Positions 31,778 through 42,684 of a stretch of DNA of 64,000 bases are shown piece by piece; the stretch's first letter is position 1; the number at the start of each line of letters is the position of its first letter. The position numbers were made by a program, and so were the translations under genes. Source of the stretch: Equivita sp045641605 (lineage in GTDB: Bacteria > Actinomycetota > Coriobacteriia > Coriobacteriales > Eggerthellaceae). The stretch is taken from contig JAZUHG010000017.1 of NCBI GenBank assembly GCA_045641605.1, positions 15,841-79,840 on the forward strand. The letters are read 5' to 3'. Below the pieces are notes generated by a model. The model saw only the letters and a list, made by a program, of their open reading frames with translations, was not told the DNA's origin and ran no database searches.

Positions 31778-31784
31778 AGTCCCT

Positions 31785-31790
31785 ATTATA
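31785..31790 (-). promoter_or_regulatory. -10 box of the ligase fusion gene, leaderless arrangement
   Basis: Perfect TATAAT on the minus strand, 7 bases (AGGGACT) before the ATG at 31777, the same geometry as ispG. Confidence 0.5.
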
Positions 31791-31799
31791 TGGTAAAAT
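31791..31799 (+). promoter_or_regulatory. extended -10 promoter of the xylose locus
   Basis: TGGTAAAAT, 61 bases before the sugar-binding protein ATG. It abuts the -10 of the divergent ligase gene, so the two transcripts compete for the same DNA. I see no clear operator palindrome or CRE-like site in the leader. Confidence 0.4.
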
Positions 31800-31860
31800 T
31801 AACGCATACGAATCTTAAATGCAGTAACTAAATTTCCAAAAATTGAATAAAGGATTAATT

Positions 31861-33015
31861 ATGAAGATTAGGAATTTTTTTATTTCATTATTTTTGGGGG
31901 CGTTAGTTTTATTTTGTTTTTCTGCATGTGCAAATGGAAGTATTTTTGATCCCCAAAAAGATAATCCAGATGCTAAAACTGTTGGTGTTTCTATGCCAAC
32001 AAAAAGTCTTGAGCGATGGAATCATGACGGCAACAACATTCGTAAGTATCTTGAAGATAAGGGATACAATGTTCGCTTGACTTTTGCAGATAACAAGATT
32101 GACCAGCAAGTTAAAGATATTGAATCGCTAATTCCCGATGTTGACTTATTGATTATATCTCCCGTGGATGGTTTTTCATTAAGTCAAGTTTTAAAGGATG
32201 CTAAGCGACTAGACGTTCCTGTTGTTTCTTATGATAAGTTGATTCAAGGATCTGATGCGGTTAGTTATTATGTCTCTTTTGATAATTGAAAAGTTGGTTA
32301 CTTCCAAGGTAATGCAGTATTAAAAGCTCTGGACTTAACGGATCCAAATGATAAATCTAAAACATATAACATGGAGGTTGTTGCAGGCGAGCCTACAGAT
32401 AATAATGCCATTCAATTCTTTAATGGTTCGTTATCTGCTTTGCAGCCTTATATCGATTCTGGAGTAATTAAAATTCCTTCGGGGCAAAATACTTTTGAAC
32501 AATGTAGCACTAAAAATTGAGATGCTGCCACAGCTATGAATCGTATGCAAAATATTTTGGCTACCCATTATTCTAGTGGCCAGCAATTAGATATTTGTTT
32601 GTGCAACAACGATGCTGTTGCGCTTGGTTCTAGACAGGCTATTGATTCCGATTATTCTGGCAAAAACAAAATCATCATTACTGGCCAGGATGGAGATGAA
32701 TCAAACTTAGCTAATATTGTTGACGGTAAACAGACTATGACAATTTATAAACCTATTGTTTACGAAGCAACTGTTGCAGTCGAGCTTGTTGATAGAATCC
32801 TTCATGGTCTTTGGCCAAAGCAAGAGATAATTTCAGAATTTGGCTTAAGCAATGATTTGACTTTTAATGATAGTGACTATGATGGCGGTTTTGGTCCTAT
32901 AGATTCGTTCTTATTAACTCCTCTAGAAGTTGATAAATCAAATATCCAGCAAGAGTTAATTGATACTGGTTTTTATTATTGGGACGAAAACGGATACCCT
33001 AAGGTTGTAAAGTAA
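31861..33015 (+). CDS. sugar-binding lipoprotein of a multiple-monosaccharide ABC importer (ChvE/XylF-like)
   Basis: 384 residues. Signal peptide with lipobox FSAC (Cys 22). The mature protein is a class I periplasmic sugar-binding protein: [53 protein letters not shown] and [17 protein letters not shown] are close to ChvE-type binding proteins. TGA codons give Trp 143 (SFDNWKVG) and Trp 220. The frame is open from a TTG at 31843, but the ATG at 31861 has AAAGGA at correct spacing. First gene of the pentose locus; xylose is the likely ligand by context. Confidence 0.88.
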
Positions 33016-33034
33016 TTCGAAGGGAGGTTTTGCT

Positions 33035-34576
33035 TTGTCAGATAATATTTTAGAGATGAAAAATATTGTTAAGCTTTACGGCGGAGTTAAAGCTCTAAGC
33101 AATGTTAATCTTGAAATTAAACGAGGCGAGATTCACGCTCTCGTTGGCGAAAACGGAGCTGGTAAATCTACCTTAATGAATGTTTTATCTGGTGTTATTC
33201 CTTATGGACAATATTCAGGAGACATTAAATATAATGGCAAGATTTGTAAGTTTAGCAATATTCATGACAGCGAGGATTTAGGAATTGTAATTGTTCATCA
33301 AGAACTTGCATTAATTCCAGAGCTTTCGGTTGCCGAAAACATGTTTATCGGTAATGAAAGAAAAAATAAAGCTGGCAAGATAAGTTGAGATAAGACCTTT
33401 AATGATGCCAAGGAGAGCATGAAAAGGATTGGGCTAGACGAAGATCCAAAATCATTAATCAAAGATATTGGTGTTGGAAAGCAGCAACTTGTTGAAATAG
33501 CGAAAGCCCTTTCAAAAGATGTAAAACTTTTGATTTTGGATGAGCCTACTTCGTCGCTTAATGAACAAGATTCGATGATGCTGCTTGATATTATGAAAGA
33601 TCTTAAAAAGGACGGCATTACTTCTATCATTATTACTCATAAGCTTCCTGAGGTGTCATATGTTGCTGATAGAATCACGGTTTTGCGTGATGGAAGCACT
33701 ATAGAGACAATGTCTAACCCTAAGCATAATATTAGCAAAGACAAGATTATTCCTAAGATGGTTGGTAGAAAACTTGTTGATTTATACCCGAAGCGAAAGT
33801 TTAAACCAACTAAAGAGGTAATTTTCGAATGCAAGAACTGATGTGCCAATCACCCTGTTTATACAGATAAAGAAATGGTTAAGGACGCTGCTTTTAATAT
33901 TCGCAAAAAAGAGATTGTTGGTTTTTACGGTTTGCAAGGTGCAGGTTGTACTGAGCTTGCGATGTCGCTTTTTGGAAATAGCTATGGTTCTAATGTTCAC
34001 GGCGAAGAAGTTATCGATGGGGCTAAAGTTAATCTTAAAAATGAAAAAAGCGCTATTGAAGCAGGACTTGCTTATGTTACAGAAGATCGAAAGACCAATG
34101 GCTTATTATTGGATGATTCGATTAGTATCAACACAAGTTTAGCTGCCCTTAATAAACTAAGCAAAAAATTTGGTGTTATAGATAAGCAGGAAGAGCAAAA
34201 AGTTGCTAGAGATTATGTTAAGGCCATGAGGACGAAAGCATCCAGTATTAATCAACCAGTTGGTTCTTTGTCTGGTGGTAATCAGCAAAAAGTTTTGCTA
34301 TCGAAATGAATGTTTACCGAGCCTAAGGTTTTGTTTTTAGATGAACCTACACGTGGAATTGATGTAGGTGCTAAATATGAAATTTATCAAATCATGAATG
34401 ATATGGTTGAAGAAGGCAAGGGGATTGCGATGTTTTCTTCGGAGTTACCAGAGCTAATAGGCATGTGTGACAGAATTTATGTTATGCATGAGGGAAAAAT
34501 TGTTGGCGAGTTTAAAGCCAGTGAAGTAACCCAAGAAAAGGTTATGAAGGCTATCTATAAATCAGAAGAGAGGTAG
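33035..34576 (+). CDS. sugar ABC transporter ATPase, two ABC domains (MmsA/XylG-like)
   Basis: 513 residues, the standard length. The first ABC domain has [25 protein letters not shown] and [11 protein letters not shown]. The second has a degenerate Walker A ([10 protein letters not shown]), signature [14 protein letters not shown] and [14 protein letters not shown]. The three Trp seen (118, 269, 425) are all TGA, including the conserved KW after NQQKV. The only sensible start is a TTG at 33035, 7 bases after AGGGAGG; an unusual initiation codon. Pairs with the permease downstream. Confidence 0.93.
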
Positions 34577-34581
34577 GAATT

Positions 34582-35754
34582 ATGGGAAAATCGAAAAAGA
34601 AAGCCATTAAGTTTAACAAACAATTTACTATGCCACTTATGTTGGTAATTGTTTTTGTTGGCGCTTCTATTCTTACATCTGGAAGTTTAGTAAGGCCGCA
34701 AAACATTTCTAACTTGGTATTGCAAAATGCGTATGTAATTGTAATGGCGTGTGGAATGTTATTGTGTATTCTTACTGGTGGTAACGTTGATCTGTCTGTT
34801 GGATCTACACTATGTTTGTCAGCTGCCTGCGTGTCTCAATTGCTGTTAGGCGGCGTGTCTGTTCCCGTTGCTATTTTAATATCGATTGGTGTTGGCATAG
34901 CAATTGGAGCAATCCAGGGATATTTAGTTGGTTTTACAAGAGTTCCGCCATTTATTTGTACTTTGGCGGGAATGTTTGTCATTAGAGGTGTTGCTCGCGT
35001 CGTATTAGATTCTAAAACAGTAAATATTACAAACGAGGATTTCTTTAATGTATTTGGTTCATATATTCAAATACCCGGATTAGACCATGATGGTTTCTAT
35101 CTTTCTGCTTTGTTGTTTGGCATTATTCTTGCTGCTGCAATTTGCTTGTTTATGATTGCCTCAAGAATAAGTAAGAAGAAAAGAGGAAGCGATGCTGGTG
35201 GATTAACTTCGTTTATAATTAAAATTGTTATTACATTAGTTCTCATCATTTCTTACAGCCATATGCTTGCTCAATATAAGGGTATTCCGGTAATGCTTCT
35301 TTGGATTTTGGGTGTGGTTGTATTGTTTATGTTTGTTTGTTCTCAAACAGTATTTGGACGTCATTTTTATGCTGTTGGAGGAAATGCATTGGCTGCTAAG
35401 CTTAGCGGTATTGATTCGCGAAAAGTTCTATTTTGGGCTTACTTAATTATGAGCACATTAGCTGCTTTCAGTGGCCTGTTGGTTGCAACAAGAATTGGTT
35501 CTGTTGACGGAAACATGGGTAATGCTTACGAAATGGATGCTATTGCTGCATGTTTTATTGGTGGAGCAAGTGCCTATGGTGGTTCGGGAACTATTCAAGG
35601 TGTAGTTGTTGGAGCTTTGTTCTTAGGCGTTATTAACCAAGCAATGAGTATTTTAGGTTTGCCTGACCAATGGCAATATGTTGTTAAAGGTGCGGTCCTT
35701 TTGGCTGCAGTTATATTTGATGTTGTTTCAAGTAAAAAAGCCGCAAAGGCATAG
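34582..35754 (+). CDS. sugar ABC transporter permease (MmsB/GguB-like)
   Basis: 390 residues, polytopic. The RbsC/XylH-family region GGNVDLSVGSTLCLSA, the GFTRVPPFICTLAGM segment and GASAYGGSGTIQGVVVGALFLG near the C-terminus identify a BPD_transp_2 permease; the length and central charged loop (RISKKKRGSD) match the ChvE-GguAB type. Only TGG Trp codons. GAGAGGTAGG before the ATG also contains the stop of the ATPase gene. Inner-membrane channel for xylose or related monosaccharides. Confidence 0.93.
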   Translation: MGKSKKKAIKFNKQFTMPLMLVIVFVGASILTSGSLVRPQNISNLVLQNAYVIVMACGMLLCILTGGNVDLSVGSTLCLSAACVSQLLLGGVSVPVAILISIGVGIAIGAIQGYLVGFTRVPPFICTLAGMFVIRGVARVVLDSKTVNITNEDFFNVFGSYIQIPGLDHDGFYLSALLFGIILAAAICLFMIASRISKKKRGSDAGGLTSFIIKIVITLVLIISYSHMLAQYKGIPVMLLWILGVVVLFMFVCSQTVFGRHFYAVGGNALAAKLSGIDSRKVLFWAYLIMSTLAAFSGLLVATRIGSVDGNMGNAYEMDAIAACFIGGASAYGGSGTIQGVVVGALFLGVINQAMSILGLPDQWQYVVKGAVLLAAVIFDVVSSKKAAKA

Positions 35755-35769
35755 GAGAAAGGAAAAATT

Positions 35770-37086
35770 ATGGCTTATTTTGATATTGAAAAAGTAAATT
35801 ACGAAGGCAAGGACTCAAAAAATCCTTTTGCATTTAAGTATTACAATCCAGACGAAGTAATTGCTGGAAAACCAATGCGCGAACATCTTAAGTTTGCACT
35901 TTCATGGTGACATACTATGGACGCAGATGGCACTGATATGTTTGGCGTTGGTACAATGGATAAAAGCTGGGGAGGAAAGGATGCATGAAGCACTTCTGTT
36001 GCTAGAGTTGAAGCAGCTTTCGAGTTTATGCAAAAACTCTCCATTGATTATTTCTGTTTCCATGATAGAGATATTGCTCCAGAGGGTTCTTCGCTAGCTG
36101 AATCCAATAAGATGCTAGATCAAATTGCCGATGTTATTGAGGAAAAGCAAAAAGAAACTGGTCTTAAGTGTTTATGGGGTACAGCAAATTGTTTTTCTAA
36201 TCCAAGATATATGCATGGTGCTGGTACTTCGCCAGTTGCAGATGTATTTGCTTTTGCCGCAGCTCAAATTAAGAAGGCTATTGAACTAACTGTTCGTTTT
36301 GGTGGTAATGGCTATGTATTTTGGGGTGGCCGCGAAGGCTATGAAACTCTTTTGAATACAAACTTAGGTCTCGAGCAAGATAACATGGCTCGTCTTATGC
36401 ATATGGCTGTTGATTATGCTCGTTCAATTGGTTTTAAGGGTGATTTTTATATTGAGCCAAAGCCTAAAGAGCCAACTAAGCATCAATATGATTTTGATAC
36501 AGCAACAGTTATTGGATTTTTGAAGAAATATGATCTAGAAAAAGACTTTAAAATGAATATTGAAGCTAACCATGCTACATTGGCTCAGCATACATTCCAA
36601 CATGAACTTCGTGTTGCACGTGAGAACGGTGTCTTCGGTTCTATTGATGCCAACCAGGGCGACACCTTGCTTGGCTGGGATACGGATCAATTCCCAACTA
36701 ATATTTATGATACTGCTTTATGTATGTATGAGGTCCTAAAGGCTGGTGGATTTACAAACGGAGGCCTTAACTTCGATAGTAAATCTCGTCGTGGTTCATT
36801 TACTCGCGAAGACATTCTTCATAGCTACATTGCTGGTATGGATACATTTGCTCTTGGACTTCGTGTAGCGCTTGCTCTAATTGAAGATGGTCGCGTTGAT
36901 AAGTTTGTTGATGAGCGTTATGCTTCATGGACAAAGGGCATTGGTAAGAGCATTATTGATGGCAAAGAAGATATGAAATCTTTGGAGAAGTATGCTCTTG
37001 AAAAAGGCGATGTTGTTGATACTCTAAGTAGTGGCCGTCAAGAGATGCTTGAGTCAATTTTAAATAACGTTATTTTTAATCTTTAA
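35770..37086 (+). CDS. xylA: xylose isomerase
   Basis: 438 residues, typical of the longer class II enzymes. Catalytic His 98 and Asp 101 are in [11 protein letters not shown]; metal-binding Glu and Asp are in [18 protein letters not shown] (region) and [17 protein letters not shown]; the sugar pocket Trp is in [15 protein letters not shown]. That second Trp (codon 47) is TGA, as is Trp 73. Converts D-xylose to D-xylulose. AGGAGAAAGG before the ATG. Stands between the ABC importer and xylB. Confidence 0.96.
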
Positions 37087-37095
37087 GGAGGAGAC

Positions 37096-38595
37096 ATGCC
37101 ATATGTAATTGGCGTTGATTGCGGTACAAGTGGTACAAAAACTGTTTTGTTCGATGAAAAATGTAATGTTATTTCTTCGAAGACAATTGAGTACCAGATG
37201 ATTCAGCCTCAAAATGGTTATGCCGAGCAAGATCCTGCTGATTGACGAAATGCCATGCTTGAAACCATTAAAGCTGTTGTTACTGACAGTGGTGTTAATA
37301 AAGATGAGATTGTTGGTATTGGTATTTCTGGACAGATGCATGGTCTTGTAATTTTGGATGAGAATTGCGATGTTATTCGTAATTCCATCATTTGGTGTGA
37401 CCAGCGTACTGGTGAGCAAGTAAAATGGATGAATGAAAATGTTGGAAATGACAAGCTTGTAGAAATTACAGCAAACCCTGCTCTTACAGGCTGAACTGCT
37501 GCAAAAATTTTGTGGGTCAAAGATAACGAACCTCAAAATTACGAAAAGATAAAACATATTTTACTTCCAAAAGATTATTTGCGTTTCGTTTTAACAGGCG
37601 AATTTGCTACCGAAGTCTCAGATGCATCTGGTATGCAAATTTTGGATGTACCGAAGCGCGACTGGTCTTCGGAATTGCTTAGTGCTTTTGAAATTGATAG
37701 AACTTGGCTTGGAAAAGTTTATGAATCTTGTGAAGTAACAGGAAAACTTACAAAAGCTATGGCTGATGAGCTAGGTCTTAATGAAGGAACCATTGTAGTT
37801 GGTGGTGCTGGAGACAATGCAGCAGCTGCTGTAGGTACTGGCGTCGTTGAAGATGGTAAGGCATTCACTACAATTGGAACTTCTGGTGTTGTTTTTGCTC
37901 ACACTTCTAATATTTCAATTGATAAAAAGGGAAGAGTGCACACTTGCTGCGCTGCTGTTCCTAATTGCTGGCACGTAATGGGTGTAACTCAGGCTGCTGG
38001 ACTTTCATTGCAATGGTTTAGAAACAACTTTTGCCAAGACATTATGGCCGAAGCTGAAAAGAAGGGTGTTGACCCTTACGATATTCTGAATGAAAAGGCT
38101 GCCGAAATTCCAATTGGAGCTGACAACCTAATTTATCTTCCATACTTGATGGGCGAGAGAACGCCTCATCTTGATCCTGATTGTCGAGGCGCTTTTATTG
38201 GTCTTTCGGCAATTCATGGAAGATGAAATTTGCTTCGTGCTGTTATGGAAGGTGTTACTTATTCACTTCGTGATTGTGTTGAAGTATTTCGCGAGATGGG
38301 TATTAGCGTTTCAGATATGATGGCTTGCGGAGGCGGTGGAAAATCTAAGCTATGGCGCAGCATGCTGGCAGATACTTACAACTGCGAAGTAAAAACAGTT
38401 GAGAGTGAAGAAGGCCCTGCACTTGGAGTTGCTATTCTAGCTCTTGTTGGGGCTGGAGTTTATTCTTCGGTACCTGAAGCTTGCAACGAAGTTGTTCGTC
38501 TTGGTTCTACCCAAAAGCCGACAGAAGAAAACATCGTAAAGTATGAAGATGTTTATAAGAAATATATTGGTTTATATCCTAAATTGTACAAATAG
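37096..38595 (+). CDS. xylB: xylulokinase
   Basis: 499 residues of the FGGY family. N-terminal IGVDCGTSGTKTVLFDE binds ATP phosphates, SGQMHGLVILDE is the sugar contact, GGGGKSKLWRSMLADTY is the C-terminal ATP motif. Catalytic Asp lies in VGGAGDNAAAAVG. TGA codons are Trp in ADWRNAML, LTGWTAAK and GRWNLLRA; the other Trp are TGG. Strong AAGGAGGAG ribosome binding site. Phosphorylates xylulose to xylulose 5-phosphate for the pentose phosphate or phosphoketolase route. Confidence 0.95.
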
Positions 38596-38610
38596 TTCGA
38601 AAGGAGAATA

Positions 38611-40020
38611 ATGGCTACAAAAGAAGAAAAAGGATTTTATAAGTTAAGTTGACTTGCAAGAATTGGTTTTGGTTCTGGTGATTTAGCTCAAAACCTAATT
38701 TATCAAACAATTAGTATTTGGTTGTTGTTTTTTTATACAAACATTTTTGGTCTTGATCCTGCTGCAGCGGCAACAATGTTTTTGGTTGTTCGTATTGTAG
38801 ATGTAATTTGAGATCCAATTGTTGGTACATTTGTCGATAAGCACAATCCAAAACTTGGTAAGTATCGTGCTTACTTAATTTTAGGTGGTATTCCTTTAAC
38901 AGGTTTTGCAATTTTGTGTTTCTGGAATGGCTTTAGTGGTTCGCTTCTATATGCTTATTTTACATATGTTGCAATGAGCATGTGCTACACACTAGTAAAC
39001 GTTCCTTATGGTGCTCTAAATTCTTCGCTTACTCGCGATACGAATGAGATCACAATTCTTACAAGCACAAGAATGTTTATGGCTAATTTAGGTGGTCTTG
39101 CTGTAAGCAGTGGTATTCCAATTTTAATAGCTCTATATGCACCAAAAGATGAAACTGGCGCTGCTATTATCAACACTACCGAAGCTGCTGGTGCTTGGTT
39201 TATTACTATGACCATTTATGCTTTGGTTGGTCTTGCATTGCTCTTCTTCTGTTTTTCCCAAACAAAAGAGCGTGTTGTTATGGCTCAAAGCGAAGCTGCC
39301 AATGTAAAGGTTAGTGATTTGTGGATGGAATTTGTTCGTAACCGTCCATTGCGTGTTTTGGCTTTCTTTTTCATCACTGCTTTTGCAATGATGAGTATTG
39401 GAAATGCTGCTGGTTCATATTACATGACATATAACATGAGTGCCACACCAGAAGAAATTTCAATCTTTATGGGTCTTGGTACAATTCCTTCGTTTATTTT
39501 CTTGCCACTTGTTCCTTTCATTAAAAGCAAAATTGGCAAAAAACCAATGTTTTATGTTTTCTTGATTGTAGCTATTGTTGGTCTTGCAATGCTTTATGCT
39601 GCAAGCACTGTTGATGCGCTACACAGTCAGATGTGGTTTGTCTATGTTGCTCAGTTTGTCCGAAGTGCCGGTGTTTCTGTTGCTACTGGTTATATGTGGG
39701 CATTGGTCCCCGAAGTAGTTGCATATGGCGAATATAAAACAGGACGTAGGATTGCTGGTATTGTTAATGCTTTAACTGGTATTTTCTTTAAAGCTGGCAT
39801 GGCTTTAGGTGGTGCAGTTCCTGGCTTCGTTCTTGCTTATGTTGGATTTAATGCTGATCTAGCAACACAAACTCCAATGGCTGAGCAAGGCATTTTATGA
39901 TTAATTTCTGTTATTCCAGCTGTTTTATTGGTTCTTGCAATATTTATCATTTCTCGTTATGAGCTTACAGATGAGAAAATGGATGAGATTAACAAAAAGA
40001 TTGAAGAAAAAAATAAATAG
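38611..40020 (+). CDS. GPH-family sugar:cation symporter (XynP-like)
   Basis: 469 residues with about 12 membrane segments. GPH signatures: GFGSGDLAQN at the N-terminus, RIVDVIWDPIVGTFVDKHNPKLGKYRAY (cited in parts: VIWDPIVG, GKYRAY), NVPYGALNSSLT, and EYKTGRRIAGIVNAL in the second half. TGA codons code Trp in SWLAR, VIWDP and GILWLI. The D and R residues of the loop 2-3 motif are intact. Lies beside the GH43 gene, so the cargo is probably a xyloside or xylo-oligosaccharide. AAAGGAG ribosome binding site. Confidence 0.88.
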
Positions 40021-40029
40021 GAGATTCTA

Positions 40030-41016
40030 ATGGCTAAAGATGTAGAAAAAAGATATTTGTTTCCTGACGATTATATGGCTGACCCAAGCGTTCATGTTTG
40101 GGATGGCAAATTATATATTTATCCTTCACACGATTGGGATAGTCCAGCCGAGGAAGATGACTTCGGTAGTCACTTCGACATGAAGGACTATCATGTTTTG
40201 TCTTTAGAAGGCGACGACCCAATGACTTCTCCTGTTAAAGATCATGGTGTCGCACTAGACATAAAAGATGTTCCATGGGCTCGACGTCAGATGTGAGATT
40301 GCGAAGTTGCGCGTGGCAAAGATGGTAAGTATTATATGTATTTCCCAGTAAAGGACAAGACTGATATTTTTCGATGTGGGGTTGCTGTAAGTGACACTCC
40401 AACTGGCCCTTTTAAGGCTATGCCAGACCCAATTCGTGGTAGCTATTCAATTGATATGGCTATTTTGGAAGAAAATGGTTCTCATTACATGTATTTTGGG
40501 GGAATTTGGGGTGGCCAACTTCAGCGTTATAGAAATAATTGCGCGTTGGATACTGGTACAACTTATCCTGCCGATGATGAGCCTGCAATTTGTCCTAAGG
40601 TTGTTAAGCTAAGCGATGATATGCTTCAATTTGCTGAAGATCCAAAAGATCTTCAAATCTTAGATGAGAATGGCGAGCCTTTAAAAACAGGGGACACTCA
40701 GCGTAGATTTTTTGAAGCAAGCTGGATTCATAAATACAATGATAAGTATTATTTTACCTATTCAACAGGGGATACACATAATATTTGTTATGCAATAGGA
40801 GATAATCCTTATGGTCCATTTACATATGGTGGTGTTGTACTTTCCGAAGTTGAGGGTTGGACAACTCATCATAGTATTGTTGAATTTAATGGTAAGTGGT
40901 ATTTATTCCATCATGATTGTGTTCCATCTAATGGTGATACACGTCTTCGTTCATTAAAGGTTTGCGAATTGACCTATGATGAAAATGGTGGGATAGAGAC
41001 TATTAATGGCAAATAA
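40030..41016 (+). CDS. glycoside hydrolase family 43 (beta-xylosidase/arabinofuranosidase)
   Basis: 328 residues forming a single five-bladed propeller. The catalytic set is Asp 18 (ADPSVHVW, general base), Asp 142 (SIDMAIL, pKa modulator) and Glu 229 (FFEASWIHK, general acid), with a Tyr-rich blade pattern (YYFTYSTG). TGA is Trp 89. No signal peptide, so it acts in the cytoplasm on imported xylosides or arabinoxylo-oligosaccharides. Follows the GPH symporter gene by 9 bases and closes the xylose locus. Confidence 0.9.
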
Positions 41017-41030
41017 TTAAGGTATTGCAT

Positions 41031-41059
41031 GTAAGCCTTGTGCTATTATACGGGCTTAC
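41031..41059. promoter_or_regulatory. inverted repeat enclosing the tRNA-Ser -10 box
   Basis: GTAAGCC (41031-41037) and GGCTTAC (41053-41059) form a perfect 7-bp inverted repeat. Between them TGCTATTAT (41041-41049) fits an extended -10, 16 bases from the tRNA. The repeat may be an operator or the terminator stem of the xylose operon; there is no U-tract. Confidence 0.4.
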
Positions 41060-41065
41060 GATTGT

Positions 41066-41156
41066 GGAGAGCTGACCGAGAGGCCGATGGTGCTCGCCTG
41101 CTAAGCGAGTGTACCCCACAAGGGTATCCGGGGTTCGAATCCCCGGCTCTCCGCCA
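41066..41156 (+). tRNA. tRNA-Ser (anticodon GCT)
   Basis: 91 nt with encoded CCA. Acceptor stem GGAGAGC/GCTCTCC with discriminator G, anticodon stem CTCGC/GCGAG with loop CTGCTAA, a long variable arm (TGTACCCCACAAGGGTAT) typical of class II tRNAs, and T arm CGGGG-TTCGAAT-CCCCG. Reads AGC/AGU. Confidence 0.97.
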
Positions 41157-41190
41157 GGAAAGACAGCATGTCGAGGAGGATGTCCTGTAA

Positions 41191-41886
41191 ATGAGTTTAC
41201 CAGCTTTCAATTTCGAATATATAATTTATATCATATGTAGTGTCTTATGTTTTATTCCTGCGCTTGTTTTGCACGAAGTAGCTCATGGTTTTGCGGCTTA
41301 TAAGTTGGGGGACCCCACTGCAAAGGCAGCCGGCAGGCTATCGCTAAACCCACTTAAACATTTGGATTGGTTTGGTACTGTAATTTTGCCATTATTCTTA
41401 ATGTTTTTCAGGTTGCCTGTTATTGGCTATGCAAAACCTGTTCCATACAACCCTTCGTATTTTAAGGATCCGCGTAAGGGCGACTTTATTGTAGGAATTT
41501 GCGGACCTATGGCTAATTTAGTTATGGCCGGAATCGGCGCTGGAATTAGTTGATTATGTGTTACTTTTGTTCCACAGGCTGTTTTTAATTCTTATGCTTT
41601 TGCAATGTTTTATGTATATTTCTTAAATCAATTTGTAATGATTAATTTATGCTTAATGTTCTTTAATTTGTTACCAATTCCACCTTTAGATGGTTCGAGC
41701 ATCATTGCAATTTTAATTCCAATTAGATGATTGCCTAAGTATTACATGATTGAGCGTTATGCAATGCCAATATTTTTGATATTAATTATGGTTGTTCCTT
41801 ATGTTTTGCATTTCAATCCAATTTCTTTGTATTTGAATGTAACAGCAGGCAACCTCTTAAATTTGATTATGCCATCGGTGTTTTAA
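41191..41886 (+). CDS. site-2 protease (M50) family membrane metalloprotease
   Basis: 231 residues. Zinc site HExxH in LHEVAHGFAAY, the family loop DPTAKAAGRLSLNPLKHLDWFGT (in parts: DPTAKAAGRLSLNP) and the third ligand motif FNLLPIPPLDGS. Short form without PDZ domain, as found beside scpA in many bacteria. TGA codons are Trp 121 and Trp 180 (PIRWLPKYY). The role of this subgroup is unknown. Stop TAA is directly followed by the scpA TTG start. Confidence 0.9.
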
Positions 41887-42669
41887 TTGGCGTATAAGGT
41901 TAAAATAGAAAACTTCGAAGGTCCTTTTGATCTTCTACTTCAGCTTGTTAGCGATAAAAAGTTGGACATTGGTTCAATTTCTATTACAAGTATTATCGAT
42001 CAATATTTAGAGCAAGTTGCTCATCTTCAACAAGTAGATTTGGATGTTGCAAGTGACTTCATGTTGGTTGCCGCGTCTCTTTTGAAGATTAAGACTGACA
42101 TGTTGCTAAAGCTTGAACCCGACGAGTTGGACGAAGAATTCGAGGAGATGACGCCTTCGGAGGCCAGGGACACATTGGTTGCAAGGCTTCTTGCGTATAA
42201 GCAATTTAAGGATGCTTCGGATGCTTTGCAAAAACTTGAAGACGAGCAAGGGAAGTTGTACCCTCGTTTGGCAGGTTGGGACCCTCAATATTTGAATCTT
42301 ATGCCAAATTATCTTGAGAATGTTGAGCTTCCTCAAATTGCTCAATTAGCTGCAGCTTTGTTTGCAAGACGCGATGAATTTTTGCTTGATGCTGCGCATA
42401 TTGCCGCAAAGCCAATTCCAGTTGTCACATACGTAAAGACAATTTATACGCGCATTGTTAATAAGAAACAAATGAAGTTTTCGGACTTGATTGATGCTTC
42501 GGCAACACCGCAAATTATTGTTGTTAATTTTTTGGCAATGCTTGAACTTTACAAACACAATTATGTAGACATTAAACAAGTTGACCATAAGCAAGATATC
42601 GAGATTAAATACATCGAAGACTCAGGTCCTCTTGATTTAGAAAACATCGAGACCGATGAAATGGACTAA
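41887..42669 (+). CDS. scpA: segregation and condensation protein A
   Basis: 260 residues. N-terminal kleisin segment KIENFEGPFDLLLQLVSDKKLDI (parts: FEGPFDLLLQLV) binds SMC, and the C-terminal winged helix ends around FSDLIDASATPQIIVVNFLAMLELYKH (parts: IVVNFLAMLEL). Starts with TTG immediately after the protease stop; no other start or ribosome binding site is available, so translation is probably coupled. Works with SMC and ScpB in chromosome condensation. Confidence 0.94.
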   Translation: MAYKVKIENFEGPFDLLLQLVSDKKLDIGSISITSIIDQYLEQVAHLQQVDLDVASDFMLVAASLLKIKTDMLLKLEPDELDEEFEEMTPSEARDTLVARLLAYKQFKDASDALQKLEDEQGKLYPRLAGWDPQYLNLMPNYLENVELPQIAQLAAALFARRDEFLLDAAHIAAKPIPVVTYVKTIYTRIVNKKQMKFSDLIDASATPQIIVVNFLAMLELYKHNYVDIKQVDHKQDIEIKYIEDSGPLDLENIETDEMD

Positions 42670-42684
42670 TTGGTAGGTGAGAAA

